From positions 248,001 through 312,000 of the forward strand of contig NZ_FNVX01000006.1 in assembly GCF_900104585.1 (NCBI RefSeq): a stretch of 64,000 nt of DNA, read 5' to 3'. The notes beneath the pieces were generated by a model. That model saw nothing but the letters and a program-made list of their open reading frames with translations, searched no databases and had not been told where the DNA came from. Positions 45,660 to 54,411 of this stretch are shown here, one piece after another; the stretch's first letter is position 1, and each line of letters opens with the position of its first letter. The position numbers and the translations under genes are program-made. This stretch comes from Bacteroides ihuae. GTDB lineage: Bacteria > Bacteroidota > Bacteroidia > Bacteroidales > Bacteroidaceae.

Positions 45660-47336
45660 ATGCAGAGATATAAAGCACTAATACTAATTGGTATTATTTC
45701 AGTAACTACGATATTCTTTTCGTGCACACACTCTGGCTCCAAGGTTGATAAAACAATGGATTATGTGGCAAATATTATAGAACAACGTCCCGATAGTGCT
45801 TTAACCCTGCTCGATTCTCTTGTTTACCCTGCCAACCTTAGTAAAAGTCAATACAATAGATTTATATTGCTTTTATTACAGGCTAAAGATAAAAGTTACA
45901 AAGATATAACTTCAGACACAGCTATTTGGGGTGTGAAGAACTACTACTTCAAAAAGAAGGACTTCTCCAATGCAGCAATGGCAGCATACTATTGCGGTCG
46001 TGTTAGTACAGAACAGAAACGCTATGAACGTTCTTTGTTCCATTATTTAGAAGCAGAAAAGTATGCCTCAAGCATCGAAAACACAAATTTGAAAGGACTT
46101 ATTCAAAGCGGAATGGGTTATGTCTTGTCAAATCAATTCTTGGATAATCAGGCAATACCCCGATTCCATAAAGCGGCAGGTTATTTTCATAAAGCGAATA
46201 ATATAAAGAATGAAGCAATAGTTTATCTATCAGTGGGGAGAAGTTTTTTAGCACAAGAACAAGTTGATAGTGCTTTTCAATATGAGATGATGGCATTGAA
46301 AATGGCTAACGCTCTTAAAGATAGTATGCTGATATCAAGCGTTAAGCAGAATATAAGTTTCCTATATCAAGAACGAAAAAATTATAGCTTGGCTAAAAAA
46401 TCTATACTCGATGCTTTACCTTACGCTAAAGGGAATGATCAATCAAAGATTTATTTAAGGCTAGCCCAATTTTATAATATTGAGAATAAATCGGATTCCG
46501 CAGAGTGGTTTATACAACAATCAATAAAATCGTTGAAAGACACGACAAATAATTATGTGATGGCGGGTATTTATAAAACTTTATCAGAAATTGATGAAAG
46601 TGAACTAGATTATGAAGGAGCATTAGATAATCATAAAAAATATGCTGATTACGTCGCATCTATAATTGACGGAAACGAAAATAGTGCTCTTATAGACATA
46701 CAGAAAAAATATCAATTCGAGCAATTGAAGAATGAGAATGTTTCCCTTGCTCTAGAAAAACAAAAAACACTATTTTATTCTTCTCTTGGAATGATCGCCC
46801 TTCTAATAGGAACTTTCTTCTATTACCGAAAATACACCCAAAGCAAGAGGCATGAACTGGAAGGCGAACAAAAAATAGATCACCTTATCAATATGGCCAA
46901 AAGTTTCAATGCGAAAGAAACTACTTTTCGGAATGTATTGTTACATCAGTTCGACATATTAAAAAAAACAGCTTCTCTGGAGAACTACAGTAAGCAACAA
47001 GACGACAGCAATCGAAGCAAACAACTTGTTCGCAAATTCAACGAAATCGTTTATGGACAAGATTCTCTCAATTGGGATAGGTTATATGAAGTAATGAATG
47101 ATCTACACAATGGCTTTTTTGAACGTTTAAGAGATAAATTCCCTGATTTGAATGAAGATGAGTTTCGTATTTGTTGCCTTACCTATGCCAAATTCGACAG
47201 CATGGAAATTTCTATTATCATGGGATTGAGCGTTAACACGATTCAAATGAAACGTTCGTCCATTCGTAAGAAGTTGGGAATTCCTACTATGGGAAATATT
47301 CCTAACTTCATAGACAATATTTCTCCATCTTTTTAA
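45660..47336 (+). CDS. Membrane-anchored TPR protein with LuxR-type HTH (regulator)
   Basis: A 558-residue one-protein sensor-regulator of a type common in Bacteroides. The N-terminus has a lipoprotein-like signal (TTIFFSC, Cys22) or uncleaved anchor. Residues about 30-350 are TPR-like helical repeats (AAMAAYYCGRVSTEQKRYER, AIVYLSVGRSFLAQEQVDSA), presumably periplasmic. One membrane helix follows at about 370-390 (FYSSLGMIALLIGTFFYY). A cytoplasmic C-terminal helix-turn-helix ends it (EDEFRICCLTYAKFDSMEIS and MGLSVNTIQMKRSSIRKKLG). It stands just upstream of the peptide cassette and behind two repeat arrays, so it likely controls that cassette. The start at 45660 is chosen from the promoter. 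Confidence 0.85.
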   Translation: MQRYKALILIGIISVTTIFFSCTHSGSKVDKTMDYVANIIEQRPDSALTLLDSLVYPANLSKSQYNRFILLLLQAKDKSYKDITSDTAIWGVKNYYFKKKDFSNAAMAAYYCGRVSTEQKRYERSLFHYLEAEKYASSIENTNLKGLIQSGMGYVLSNQFLDNQAIPRFHKAAGYFHKANNIKNEAIVYLSVGRSFLAQEQVDSAFQYEMMALKMANALKDSMLISSVKQNISFLYQERKNYSLAKKSILDALPYAKGNDQSKIYLRLAQFYNIENKSDSAEWFIQQSIKSLKDTTNNYVMAGIYKTLSEIDESELDYEGALDNHKKYADYVASIIDGNENSALIDIQKKYQFEQLKNENVSLALEKQKTLFYSSLGMIALLIGTFFYYRKYTQSKRHELEGEQKIDHLINMAKSFNAKETTFRNVLLHQFDILKKTASLENYSKQQDDSNRSKQLVRKFNEIVYGQDSLNWDRLYEVMNDLHNGFFERLRDKFPDLNEDEFRICCLTYAKFDSMEISIIMGLSVNTIQMKRSSIRKKLGIPTMGNIPNFIDNISPSF

Positions 47337-47361
47337 GGCTAAAACATCTTTCTATCCAATA

Positions 47362-47448
47362 AAAAGCTATATTTCGCCTATACATCATTTACTTCAAACT
47401 GCTTACTATAGGCCATTTACCATAAATGGCCGAAATTAAAAGCTATAT
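47362..47448. promoter_or_regulatory. Possible operator: inverted repeat between two direct repeats
   Basis: AAAAGCTATAT occurs at 47362-47372 and 47438-47448. Between them sits the perfect palindrome GGCCATTTA-CCA-TAAATGGCC (47411-47431), with no T run after it. It lies about 70-155 bp before the first gene of the peptide cassette and could be where a regulator binds. Confidence 0.4.
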
Positions 47449-47502
47449 CCAACCTTTTGCCTGTTGTTTCTCTCATAATTTACATTTAGATTTGCGTCGT
47501 AC

Positions 47503-47510
47503 TAAATTTG
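47503..47510 (+). promoter_or_regulatory. -7 box directly before the DUF3244-like gene
   Basis: TAAATTTG matches TAnnTTTG and ends only 7 nt before the ATG at 47518, so the transcript may have almost no leader. No -33 box is clear, which suits a promoter needing an activator. Confidence 0.5.
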
Positions 47511-47517
47511 TATCTAT

Positions 47518-47892
47518 ATGAAAAAGCTAGTTCTAACAATCTTTTTATCTTTATTCTGCTTTAGTTCAATTTGTGAAGCATCTGGGGTAATTAGCAATTC
47601 TTCAAAAAAAATTAGCCTAGAAACAGCTTCGGTTCCATCAACAAGATCTCCTGTTAGTCTGCCAATCAGTTTGTCTCAGGATGAAACAGAACTAGAAGCT
47701 GTATTTTGGGATAATATCGGGATCGTGTGTATAACAATCAGTGATGCTTCAGGCGCTGTTGTATATCAGGATATTGTTGATACATCTGTGAAAAATCAAA
47801 CCAATATTAATTTATCATCTTTAGTTAGTGGGAACTATACTATTTTGTTCACCTATTTGGACAACAGAGTATATGGTGAGATAGAAATTTGA
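47518..47892 (+). CDS. DUF3244-like small secreted protein
   Basis: A 124-residue protein with a Sec signal peptide (KKLVLTIFLSLFCFSSICEA). The mature part (about 100 residues) looks like one Ig-like beta sandwich: SLPISLSQDETELEAVF, VCITISDASGAVVYQDIVD, INLSSLVSGNYTILFTYLDN. This SGxYTI/L ending is typical of DUF3244 proteins and of sorting-domain folds. Function unknown. It is first in the peptide cassette. A second, decayed copy of its 5' end is found around the insertion sequence at 54970 and 57729. Confidence 0.75.
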   Translation: MKKLVLTIFLSLFCFSSICEASGVISNSSKKISLETASVPSTRSPVSLPISLSQDETELEAVFWDNIGIVCITISDASGAVVYQDIVDTSVKNQTNINLSSLVSGNYTILFTYLDNRVYGEIEI

Positions 47893-48035
47893 TATAGTTT
47901 AGAATAAGTATAAATTTAAAACTATTAGAAAATTATTCTCTTTTTGTAAAAGAGGCTCTTTTATGAGAATATATACTCAGATTTAGTGTAAAAAATGAGT
48001 CTCTAAATTGTTTAATTCATTAATAAATTTAAATC

Positions 48036-48212
48036 ATGGAAGAAGATTTATTAAAAGATGTGGAACAAATAAAAGAGTTCCAGCTTGAAGAAATCAAAGG
48101 AGGTGCAGACTCCAAGCAAGTTGAACAGAAATGTGGTGCATGCTGCCAGCTTTTAGGCGGAGGAGGTGGTGCATCGAAAGAACTAAGTACGTTTGTAGAT
48201 CAACCTTCTTAG
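48036..48212 (+). CDS. Double-glycine-leader precursor peptide (radical SAM RiPP candidate)
   Basis: A 58-residue peptide. Its leader (residues 1-23) is acidic and helical with FQLEEIKGG at the end, the classical double-glycine cleavage site for C39-peptidase transporters. The 35-residue core holds KCGACCQLLGGGGGASK (residues 32-48): three Cys within five positions followed by five Gly. It lies between the DUF3244-like gene and a radical SAM/SPASM maturase, with the C39-type exporter downstream, which is the expected set for a ribosomally made, post-translationally modified peptide. It resembles in outline the GG-Bacteroidales natural-product precursors (TIGRFAM models, recalled from memory). 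The modification is inferred to be Cys-based thioether crosslinks. Confidence 0.8.
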   Translation: MEEDLLKDVEQIKEFQLEEIKGGADSKQVEQKCGACCQLLGGGGGASKELSTFVDQPS

Positions 48213-48276
48213 TCTAGATTCTGCGTTATTTTATGACTCTGATTTATAGAATAATAAAAGCAGAATACAATGTTAT

Positions 48277-48313
48277 GAACGAAGATTGTTTTTATCATTC
48301 TTCGTTCTTTTTT
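48277..48313 (+). terminator. Hairpin terminator / attenuator after the precursor gene
   Basis: GAACGAAGA pairs exactly with TCTTCGTTC around a 13-base loop and is followed by TTTTTT. It lies 64 bp past the precursor stop and 23 bp before the radical SAM gene, so partial read-through would make far more precursor than maturase. Confidence 0.75.
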
Positions 48314-48336
48314 ACTTTTAATAATTAATCTAAATA

Positions 48337-49809
48337 ATGATGACACAGAATAAATATATAATTAATCCGAGATATATTTTGAGGAATGAGATTAACAAGG
48401 TGGTGCTATTAATGAAACCTGATCCTGAAATAGCGAGTTCTATTAACGTTATTCATCCACTCTATGCAATTATTCTAAGTTTCGTTGATGGTACTACTAT
48501 TGATGAAGCTTCAAATAACGCAGCTCAATATTTAAATATAAAAGCGGATGAAATATCCAATATTTTAACTCCATTGATTGGCAATAAAAACATGGTCAAA
48601 GGTTTTAATTCAGTATTTCCTATTGATATGATAATAGAATATAAAGAATGGATGAAAAAAAGAAAATACCAACCTGACGATTTTTATTGTTCCTCATTAA
48701 AGTTAGAACTCTCTAGGTTAAGATATCCTGCTGATATCATTTGCAATTTAACGATGAGGTGTCAGACATCTTGTATTTATTGTTATGCGGATAGAGAAAA
48801 GCATCAAAATTTAAGGATGACCCCTAAGAAAGTTTGTAGTATAATAGACGAAGCTCATAAACTAGGAGTCGTTAGTTTTAAGCTTATGGGAGGAGATATT
48901 TTTACTTATAATGGATGGGATATTGTCCTCGAAAGATTGGCATCATATGATTACTACCCCTGTATTTCAACTAAAATACCTCTTACTGATGTGAAAGTAA
49001 GAAGATTAAAAGAGCTAACGAGAGGAGGAGTCCCATTACAAGTCTCGTTGGATACATTTATTCCAGAAAATGCAACTATTATACTTGGCGTTAACGGGGA
49101 AACTTATTTAAAGAAAATGGCTACTTTCATCAACTTGTTGGAACAATATGAAATTGAATATACAATTCATACAGTTCTGAATTCGACTAATGATAACATA
49201 AAAGATATTCAATCAATAGAGGACTTCATTAAAAACAAGAATTATATTAAAGAATGGTACATTGATTCTGCCAAGTGCTCCATTTATCTTCCGTATGATT
49301 ATGCCGAATATAAACCAAGGAAAAATAATGTCTTATTAATTACTGACTATGTAAAAAACATAAAATGCAATGGCTATAAATTCAGAATACATGTTCCTGC
49401 AATTGTTCGAAACCACAATAAATTAGGGAATGAATTGAAAAAGAAAATATTCGATAATAGAATTGCTTGTTCTGGAAATGTTAGTTCTATGTATATTTTA
49501 CCTGATGGAAAAGTTACTATTTGTGAAGAACTGTATTGGCATCCTAGGTTTATTCTTGGGGATTTGAATGTTAGTTCAATAGAAGAAATATGGAACTCAA
49601 AGAAAGCAAAGAGCTTGTTCAATCTCCAAAAATCTCAAATATCAGATGAAAGTGCCTGTAAAACGTGTAATGAATTTGATAAATGTCGTTCATATAAGCA
49701 CGTTTGTTGGAGAGATGTTATTTTAGCATATGGCAATGAACATTGGGATTTCCCAGACCCATTTTGTCCTCATGCACCTCTTATAAACAAAGATATATCA
49801 ATGGAATAA
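48337..49809 (+). CDS. Radical SAM/SPASM peptide maturase with PqqD-like N-terminus
   Basis: A 490-residue enzyme. Residues about 1-95 look like a PqqD-type leader-binding domain (RYILRNEINKVVLLMKPD, IHPLYAIILSFVDGTTIDEA). The radical SAM motif CxxxCxxC is at Cys142, Cys146, Cys149 (RCQTSCIYCYAD), ligating the 4Fe-4S cluster that cleaves S-adenosylmethionine. The C-terminal SPASM region has Cys378, Cys396 and the run Cys441, Cys444, Cys450, Cys457 (CKTCNEFDKC), then a last Cys in DPFCPHAP, enough for auxiliary clusters. SPASM maturases act on peptides (sactipeptides, ranthipeptides, PqqE). The substrate is most likely the peptide encoded 124 bp upstream. The gene is clearly AT-rich. Confidence 0.87.
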   Translation: MMTQNKYIINPRYILRNEINKVVLLMKPDPEIASSINVIHPLYAIILSFVDGTTIDEASNNAAQYLNIKADEISNILTPLIGNKNMVKGFNSVFPIDMIIEYKEWMKKRKYQPDDFYCSSLKLELSRLRYPADIICNLTMRCQTSCIYCYADREKHQNLRMTPKKVCSIIDEAHKLGVVSFKLMGGDIFTYNGWDIVLERLASYDYYPCISTKIPLTDVKVRRLKELTRGGVPLQVSLDTFIPENATIILGVNGETYLKKMATFINLLEQYEIEYTIHTVLNSTNDNIKDIQSIEDFIKNKNYIKEWYIDSAKCSIYLPYDYAEYKPRKNNVLLITDYVKNIKCNGYKFRIHVPAIVRNHNKLGNELKKKIFDNRIACSGNVSSMYILPDGKVTICEELYWHPRFILGDLNVSSIEEIWNSKKAKSLFNLQKSQISDESACKTCNEFDKCRSYKHVCWRDVILAYGNEHWDFPDPFCPHAPLINKDISME

Positions 49810-49824
49810 ATCTCGGATAAATCT

Positions 49825-52143
49825 ATGGATAATTATTTTTTTAAACTTCTCTTATTATTACCTTTTTGTTTTACGACTCAGCTGCATTCACAGAGTATTG
49901 CAGGGAGGATTGTAGATGAAAATGATTTCCCTTTAGAGTACGTAAATATTGTCTTGCTGTCATTACCGGATTCAAGCTATGTTAATGGCACTGTTAGTGA
50001 TCAGAACGGCCTTTTTAATTTTAAAGAGGACTGTGGCGATAAAATAATGAAAATTTCCGCTATTGGTTATTCTACAGTATACAAGCAATGTTTAGATCCA
50101 GAGTTGAGAAAAATACGTCTTTCATCACAGGTTCAATTGTTAGATTCTATAGTGGTTAAGGCTAATTTGCCCCGTACCCGTTTCAAAGACGATGCTTTTA
50201 TAACCAATATTGAAAATACTATTTTGTCAAAAGCAGGTTCCCTAAATGATGTTCTGAGTAAAATACCAAGTATTATAAAGAAAGAAAAAACGTTTGAGGT
50301 TTTTGGTAAAGGGGTCCCCTTGATATATCTTAATGGACGAGTAATAAGAGAGATCTCTGAATTAGAACAAATCAATTCTGAAGACATAAAAGAAGTTGAA
50401 CTGATAACAAATCCAGGTTCACGATATGATGCATCCGTAAAAGCGGTTATTCGCATAAAAACATTAAAAATACAAGGTGAAGGCTTTAGTTTTGATTTAA
50501 GATCAAGCTACAGTCAATCTTATAATGTAGATTTGGTGAATCAACTAAATTTGAATTATCGCTATAAAGGATTAGATGTATTTGGAACTTTCAAATTTGA
50601 TAAAAATGCATATGAGCAACGCAGTAACATAGAGCAAACTGTTTGGGTTGATACATGTTGGTCACAAACGAACACAAATACTTTAAAAGGAAATTATAAG
50701 AGATATCGCACTTTGTTGGGATTCAATTATACCTTAAATGAAAAGCACTCATTTGGAGCTCAATATACTATGACCTTATCTTCGAACTATTATGACCATA
50801 GTATAACAAATAGTATAGTGCATGCCAATAATCTTTTTTATGATAGTTGGTATAGTGATCAAAATACGGAGACAAAAAGTAAACCTGTTCATTTATTGAA
50901 CATGTATTATGTCGGAAAAATAAACGATTTGAATATAGAGTTTAATGCTGACTATTACTTTAACAAGAAAGATGTATCATCTTATACGACTGAAAATAGT
51001 CAAGAGATGGAGGATAGGGAAATTCACTCTATCAATAATGTAAAGAACAGTTTGTTTGCGTCAAAACTTGTTTTTTCCTATCCATTATTCAATGGTGATT
51101 TTTCTGTGGGAAGTGAATATTCTCATACAAAGAGAAATGATAAATATATAAATCAGGAAAACTATGTACCTACATCATCAAGTCTAATTAAAGAATCGGG
51201 ATTTAATGTGTTTGCTGAATATAAACGTTCATTTTCCTTAGGTCAGCTATCTTTAGGTTTGCGTTATGAACGTTTATATTTCAAATATTATGAGAATGAT
51301 GAATACGTTAAGGCTCAAAGCAAGCACTTTAATAACTATTTCCCAACTATCTCTTTCAGTCGCAATTTTGGTCCTATACATACGCAATTAAGCTATACTG
51401 CCAAAACAAAGAGGCCTTCATATCAGCAGTTGAGTAACAATGTCTTTTATCTGAATCGTTTTACTCTTTCTAGTGGAAATCCGGCTTTGAAATCGGAAAT
51501 AATTCATGATATAACATTAAATAACGCATGGCGTTTCTTACAATTAATGGTAAGTTACCAAGAAGAACATGATGCCATTATTTATTGGTCTGAACAGATG
51601 GAAAGTAACTCTGCTGTAACTTTGATTAAATATAAAAACATAAATAAATTACCATGCTTAACTGCTTATCTATCTGCAACACCTAAATTGGGAATTTGGT
51701 CACCACAAATAGGCCTAGGCATACAAAAACAATGGCTAAAAATAGAAAACAACAATAAAATGATCAAATTAAACACTCCGCTGATAAGTGCAATGTTTGC
51801 CAATATGATTGAATTACCATGGACTTTTTCTTTTAGCGTAGACTTTTCATATCAAGGAGATGGTGATGTGCAGAATATATATTTATCAGAAAAACAGTTT
51901 ATTCTAAATCTAGGTGTCCGTAAATCGCTCTTTAAGGATAAGTTGAGCTTGGAATTCAAAGTGAATGATCTTTTTCACGGTGCTACATCTGGCAATTTGG
52001 CATATATGAGGCAATTACTCTTATCTCAATTAAATAAATATGATTCAAGAGAATGTGTGTTAACATTAAGATATAAACTGAATTCTGCTAAAAATAAATA
52101 CCGAGGAACCAATGTTAGTCAACAAGAGATTAATAGGCTGTAA
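49825..52143 (+). CDS. Outer-membrane beta-barrel receptor-like protein (PF14905 type)
   Basis: A 772-residue protein: signal peptide ending TQLHSQS, carboxypeptidase-regulatory-like domain (about 25-100, IAGRIVDENDFPLEYVNIVL), short plug-like region (SLNDVLSKIPSII, GKGVPLIYLNGRVI, LITNPGSRYDASVKAVIRI) and a beta-barrel. The segments fit the OMP_b-brl_3 family rather than SusC. It starts 15 bp after the maturase gene and is followed by the exporter, so it belongs to the cassette. It may carry the finished peptide across the outer membrane, import it, or give immunity; sequence alone does not tell. A second copy lies at 57859-60171. Confidence 0.83.
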   Translation: MDNYFFKLLLLLPFCFTTQLHSQSIAGRIVDENDFPLEYVNIVLLSLPDSSYVNGTVSDQNGLFNFKEDCGDKIMKISAIGYSTVYKQCLDPELRKIRLSSQVQLLDSIVVKANLPRTRFKDDAFITNIENTILSKAGSLNDVLSKIPSIIKKEKTFEVFGKGVPLIYLNGRVIREISELEQINSEDIKEVELITNPGSRYDASVKAVIRIKTLKIQGEGFSFDLRSSYSQSYNVDLVNQLNLNYRYKGLDVFGTFKFDKNAYEQRSNIEQTVWVDTCWSQTNTNTLKGNYKRYRTLLGFNYTLNEKHSFGAQYTMTLSSNYYDHSITNSIVHANNLFYDSWYSDQNTETKSKPVHLLNMYYVGKINDLNIEFNADYYFNKKDVSSYTTENSQEMEDREIHSINNVKNSLFASKLVFSYPLFNGDFSVGSEYSHTKRNDKYINQENYVPTSSSLIKESGFNVFAEYKRSFSLGQLSLGLRYERLYFKYYENDEYVKAQSKHFNNYFPTISFSRNFGPIHTQLSYTAKTKRPSYQQLSNNVFYLNRFTLSSGNPALKSEIIHDITLNNAWRFLQLMVSYQEEHDAIIYWSEQMESNSAVTLIKYKNINKLPCLTAYLSATPKLGIWSPQIGLGIQKQWLKIENNNKMIKLNTPLISAMFANMIELPWTFSFSVDFSYQGDGDVQNIYLSEKQFILNLGVRKSLFKDKLSLEFKVNDLFHGATSGNLAYMRQLLLSQLNKYDSRECVLTLRYKLNSAKNKYRGTNVSQQEINRL

Positions 52144-52192
52144 TGTTGCTTATTAACTCCTGTCATATTTCTTTAATATAGAGAATAATCAG

Positions 52193-54403
52193 ATGAATAA
52201 TTTTGAAAATAATTTTGTTTATCAAAGGGATGCGATGGACTGCGGCCCATCATGTTTAGCTATGATAGCTTCTTATTATGGAAAAAGGCTAAACATAGAA
52301 CAGCTAAGAGAAAAATGTTATTTAGCAAAAGATGGAGTTTCTCTTTTAGGCATCAGTAAAGCTGCTGAAAAAATTGGCTTTCATACGGTAGGAGGGAGAT
52401 TGACATTTACTATCCTTTTTGAAAAGAATTTACTTCCATGCATAGTACATTGGGATCAAAATCATTTTGTTGCTATATACAAAATTAAAAAAAAACGAAA
52501 AGACGATTTTTTGGTATATATAGCTGACCCCGGAAAGGGATTGTTGACATATAACAAAAAAGAGTTCTTAGAACATTGGGTTAGTACGAGTACAAATGGA
52601 GAGGAAAAAGGGATTGCATTATTATTAGAGCCCACTGAACTTTTTTTTAGTGAGAAAGAGGATATTGAAATTAAAAAGAATCGTCTCATTTTTTTATGGA
52701 AATACACAAAAAAATACAGATATTATTTCCTTCAAATAATAGCTGGGCTCATCGTAGGATCTATTATTCAGCTAATATTCCCGTTTCTTACTCAAATTAT
52801 AGTTGATACCGGTATAGAAGGTAAAGATATTAATTTTATATGGCTTGTTCTTATTGCTCAGTTAATGTTATTGTTCAGTAGAACAGCGGTAGATTTTATT
52901 CGCAACAAAATATTACTGCACATAAGTACTAGAATCAACATCTCTCTTATTTCTGATTTTTTCATAAAATTAATGAAACTCCCAATGATTTTTTTCGACA
53001 CAAGGTTAATGGGGGATTTATTGCAGAGAATTGAAGATCACAGAAGAGTAGAATTATTCTTAACATCTAGTTCCTTAAACTTGTTTTTCTCTTTTTTCTC
53101 GTTTATAGTTTTTGGAGTTGTTTTATTCATGTATAACATTTCAATATTCTTCGTTTTTCTAGTTGGAAGTATCATTTATGGGGGATGGATAACCTTTTTC
53201 CTAAAAAAAAGGAAACAATTAGACAACAAATACTTTGAGCAGGCAGGTAAAAACAGGAATGTGACATATCAACTAATTAACGGAATGCAGGAGATTAAGC
53301 TACAAGGGTGCGAACAACGAAAACGCTGGGAGTGGGAGGACGTACAAGCCGAGATGTTTGAAATAAATCTTAAATCGCTAAATTTACAGCAAACTCAGCA
53401 AGCTGGAAACATTATTATTAATGAACTAAAGAATATACTAATTACCGCTTTGGCTGCCACATCTGTTATTAATGGTCAAATGACACTGGGAATGATGCTG
53501 GCTATCCAATATATTATTGGGCAACTTAATAGTCCAATTGAGCAATTAGTTAATTTTATATACTCATGGCAAGATGTATCTATTAGTTTGGATCGCATAA
53601 ACGAAATTCACACAGAAGGAAATGAAGAAAACCAAAATAGAACCATCCAAATGCTTAATAATAACAATACAATTGAGTTGAAAAATATACATTTTAAATA
53701 CGACGGTAATAAATCAAAATACATATTAAATAATATAAACTTAGTTATCCCGAGATGTAAAATAACTGCGATTGTAGGGGCGAGTGGAAGTGGAAAAACG
53801 ACTTTAATAAAATTATTATTAGGATATTATTCTCCGCAAAAAGGAACGATAACAGTTGGGAACATCAACCTTGAACAAATTAATTTAGTGTGGTGGAGAA
53901 GGAATTGTGGTACTGTAATGCAAGAAGGATATCTATTTTCTGACACAATTGCAAGAAATATTTCTGTATCAGATGATGAACCAAATCTAGATAAGATCCG
54001 TAATGCTGCAAAAATGACTAATATAGCTGAATATATTGAAAATCTTCCTCTAGCCTACAACACAATGATAGGACAAGATGGGCAGGGCATTAGTCAAGGA
54101 CAGCGACAAAGAATACTGATAGCAAGAGTTATATACAAGAATCCTCATTTTGTTTTTCTTGATGAAGCGACTAATGCCTTAGATGCTAGTAATGAAGAAT
54201 ATATTCTAAATAATTTAAAAACGTTTTATACAGGGAAAACAGTTATAGTTGTTGCTCATCGATTATCAACAGTGAAAGATGCAGATCAAATTATCGTTTT
54301 AGACGATGGGCAAATAGCTGAAGTCGGGACTCATAAAGAGCTGGTTTCGATGCGTGGGAAATATTATGAATTAGTGAGAAACCAATTAGAACTAGGAAAT
54401 TAG
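52193..54403 (+). CDS. Peptidase-containing ABC transporter (C39, bacteriocin-type exporter)
   Basis: A 736-residue inner-membrane exporter that cuts off double-glycine leaders while exporting the peptide. Residues about 1-140 are a C39 Cys protease: RDAMDCGPSCLAM with Cys17, His91 in DQNHFVAIYK, and Asp112 in IADPGKG. A membrane domain follows (about 160-460). The nucleotide-binding domain (about 490-736) has Walker A GASGSGKT (529-536), signature ISQGQRQR, Walker B FVFLDEAT and the His switch VVAHRLSTV. All catalytic residues are present. It matches the GG leader of the upstream precursor. Confidence 0.93.
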   Translation: MNNFENNFVYQRDAMDCGPSCLAMIASYYGKRLNIEQLREKCYLAKDGVSLLGISKAAEKIGFHTVGGRLTFTILFEKNLLPCIVHWDQNHFVAIYKIKKKRKDDFLVYIADPGKGLLTYNKKEFLEHWVSTSTNGEEKGIALLLEPTELFFSEKEDIEIKKNRLIFLWKYTKKYRYYFLQIIAGLIVGSIIQLIFPFLTQIIVDTGIEGKDINFIWLVLIAQLMLLFSRTAVDFIRNKILLHISTRINISLISDFFIKLMKLPMIFFDTRLMGDLLQRIEDHRRVELFLTSSSLNLFFSFFSFIVFGVVLFMYNISIFFVFLVGSIIYGGWITFFLKKRKQLDNKYFEQAGKNRNVTYQLINGMQEIKLQGCEQRKRWEWEDVQAEMFEINLKSLNLQQTQQAGNIIINELKNILITALAATSVINGQMTLGMMLAIQYIIGQLNSPIEQLVNFIYSWQDVSISLDRINEIHTEGNEENQNRTIQMLNNNNTIELKNIHFKYDGNKSKYILNNINLVIPRCKITAIVGASGSGKTTLIKLLLGYYSPQKGTITVGNINLEQINLVWWRRNCGTVMQEGYLFSDTIARNISVSDDEPNLDKIRNAAKMTNIAEYIENLPLAYNTMIGQDGQGISQGQRQRILIARVIYKNPHFVFLDEATNALDASNEEYILNNLKTFYTGKTVIVVAHRLSTVKDADQIIVLDDGQIAEVGTHKELVSMRGKYYELVRNQLELGN

Positions 54404-54411
54404 TATATAAA

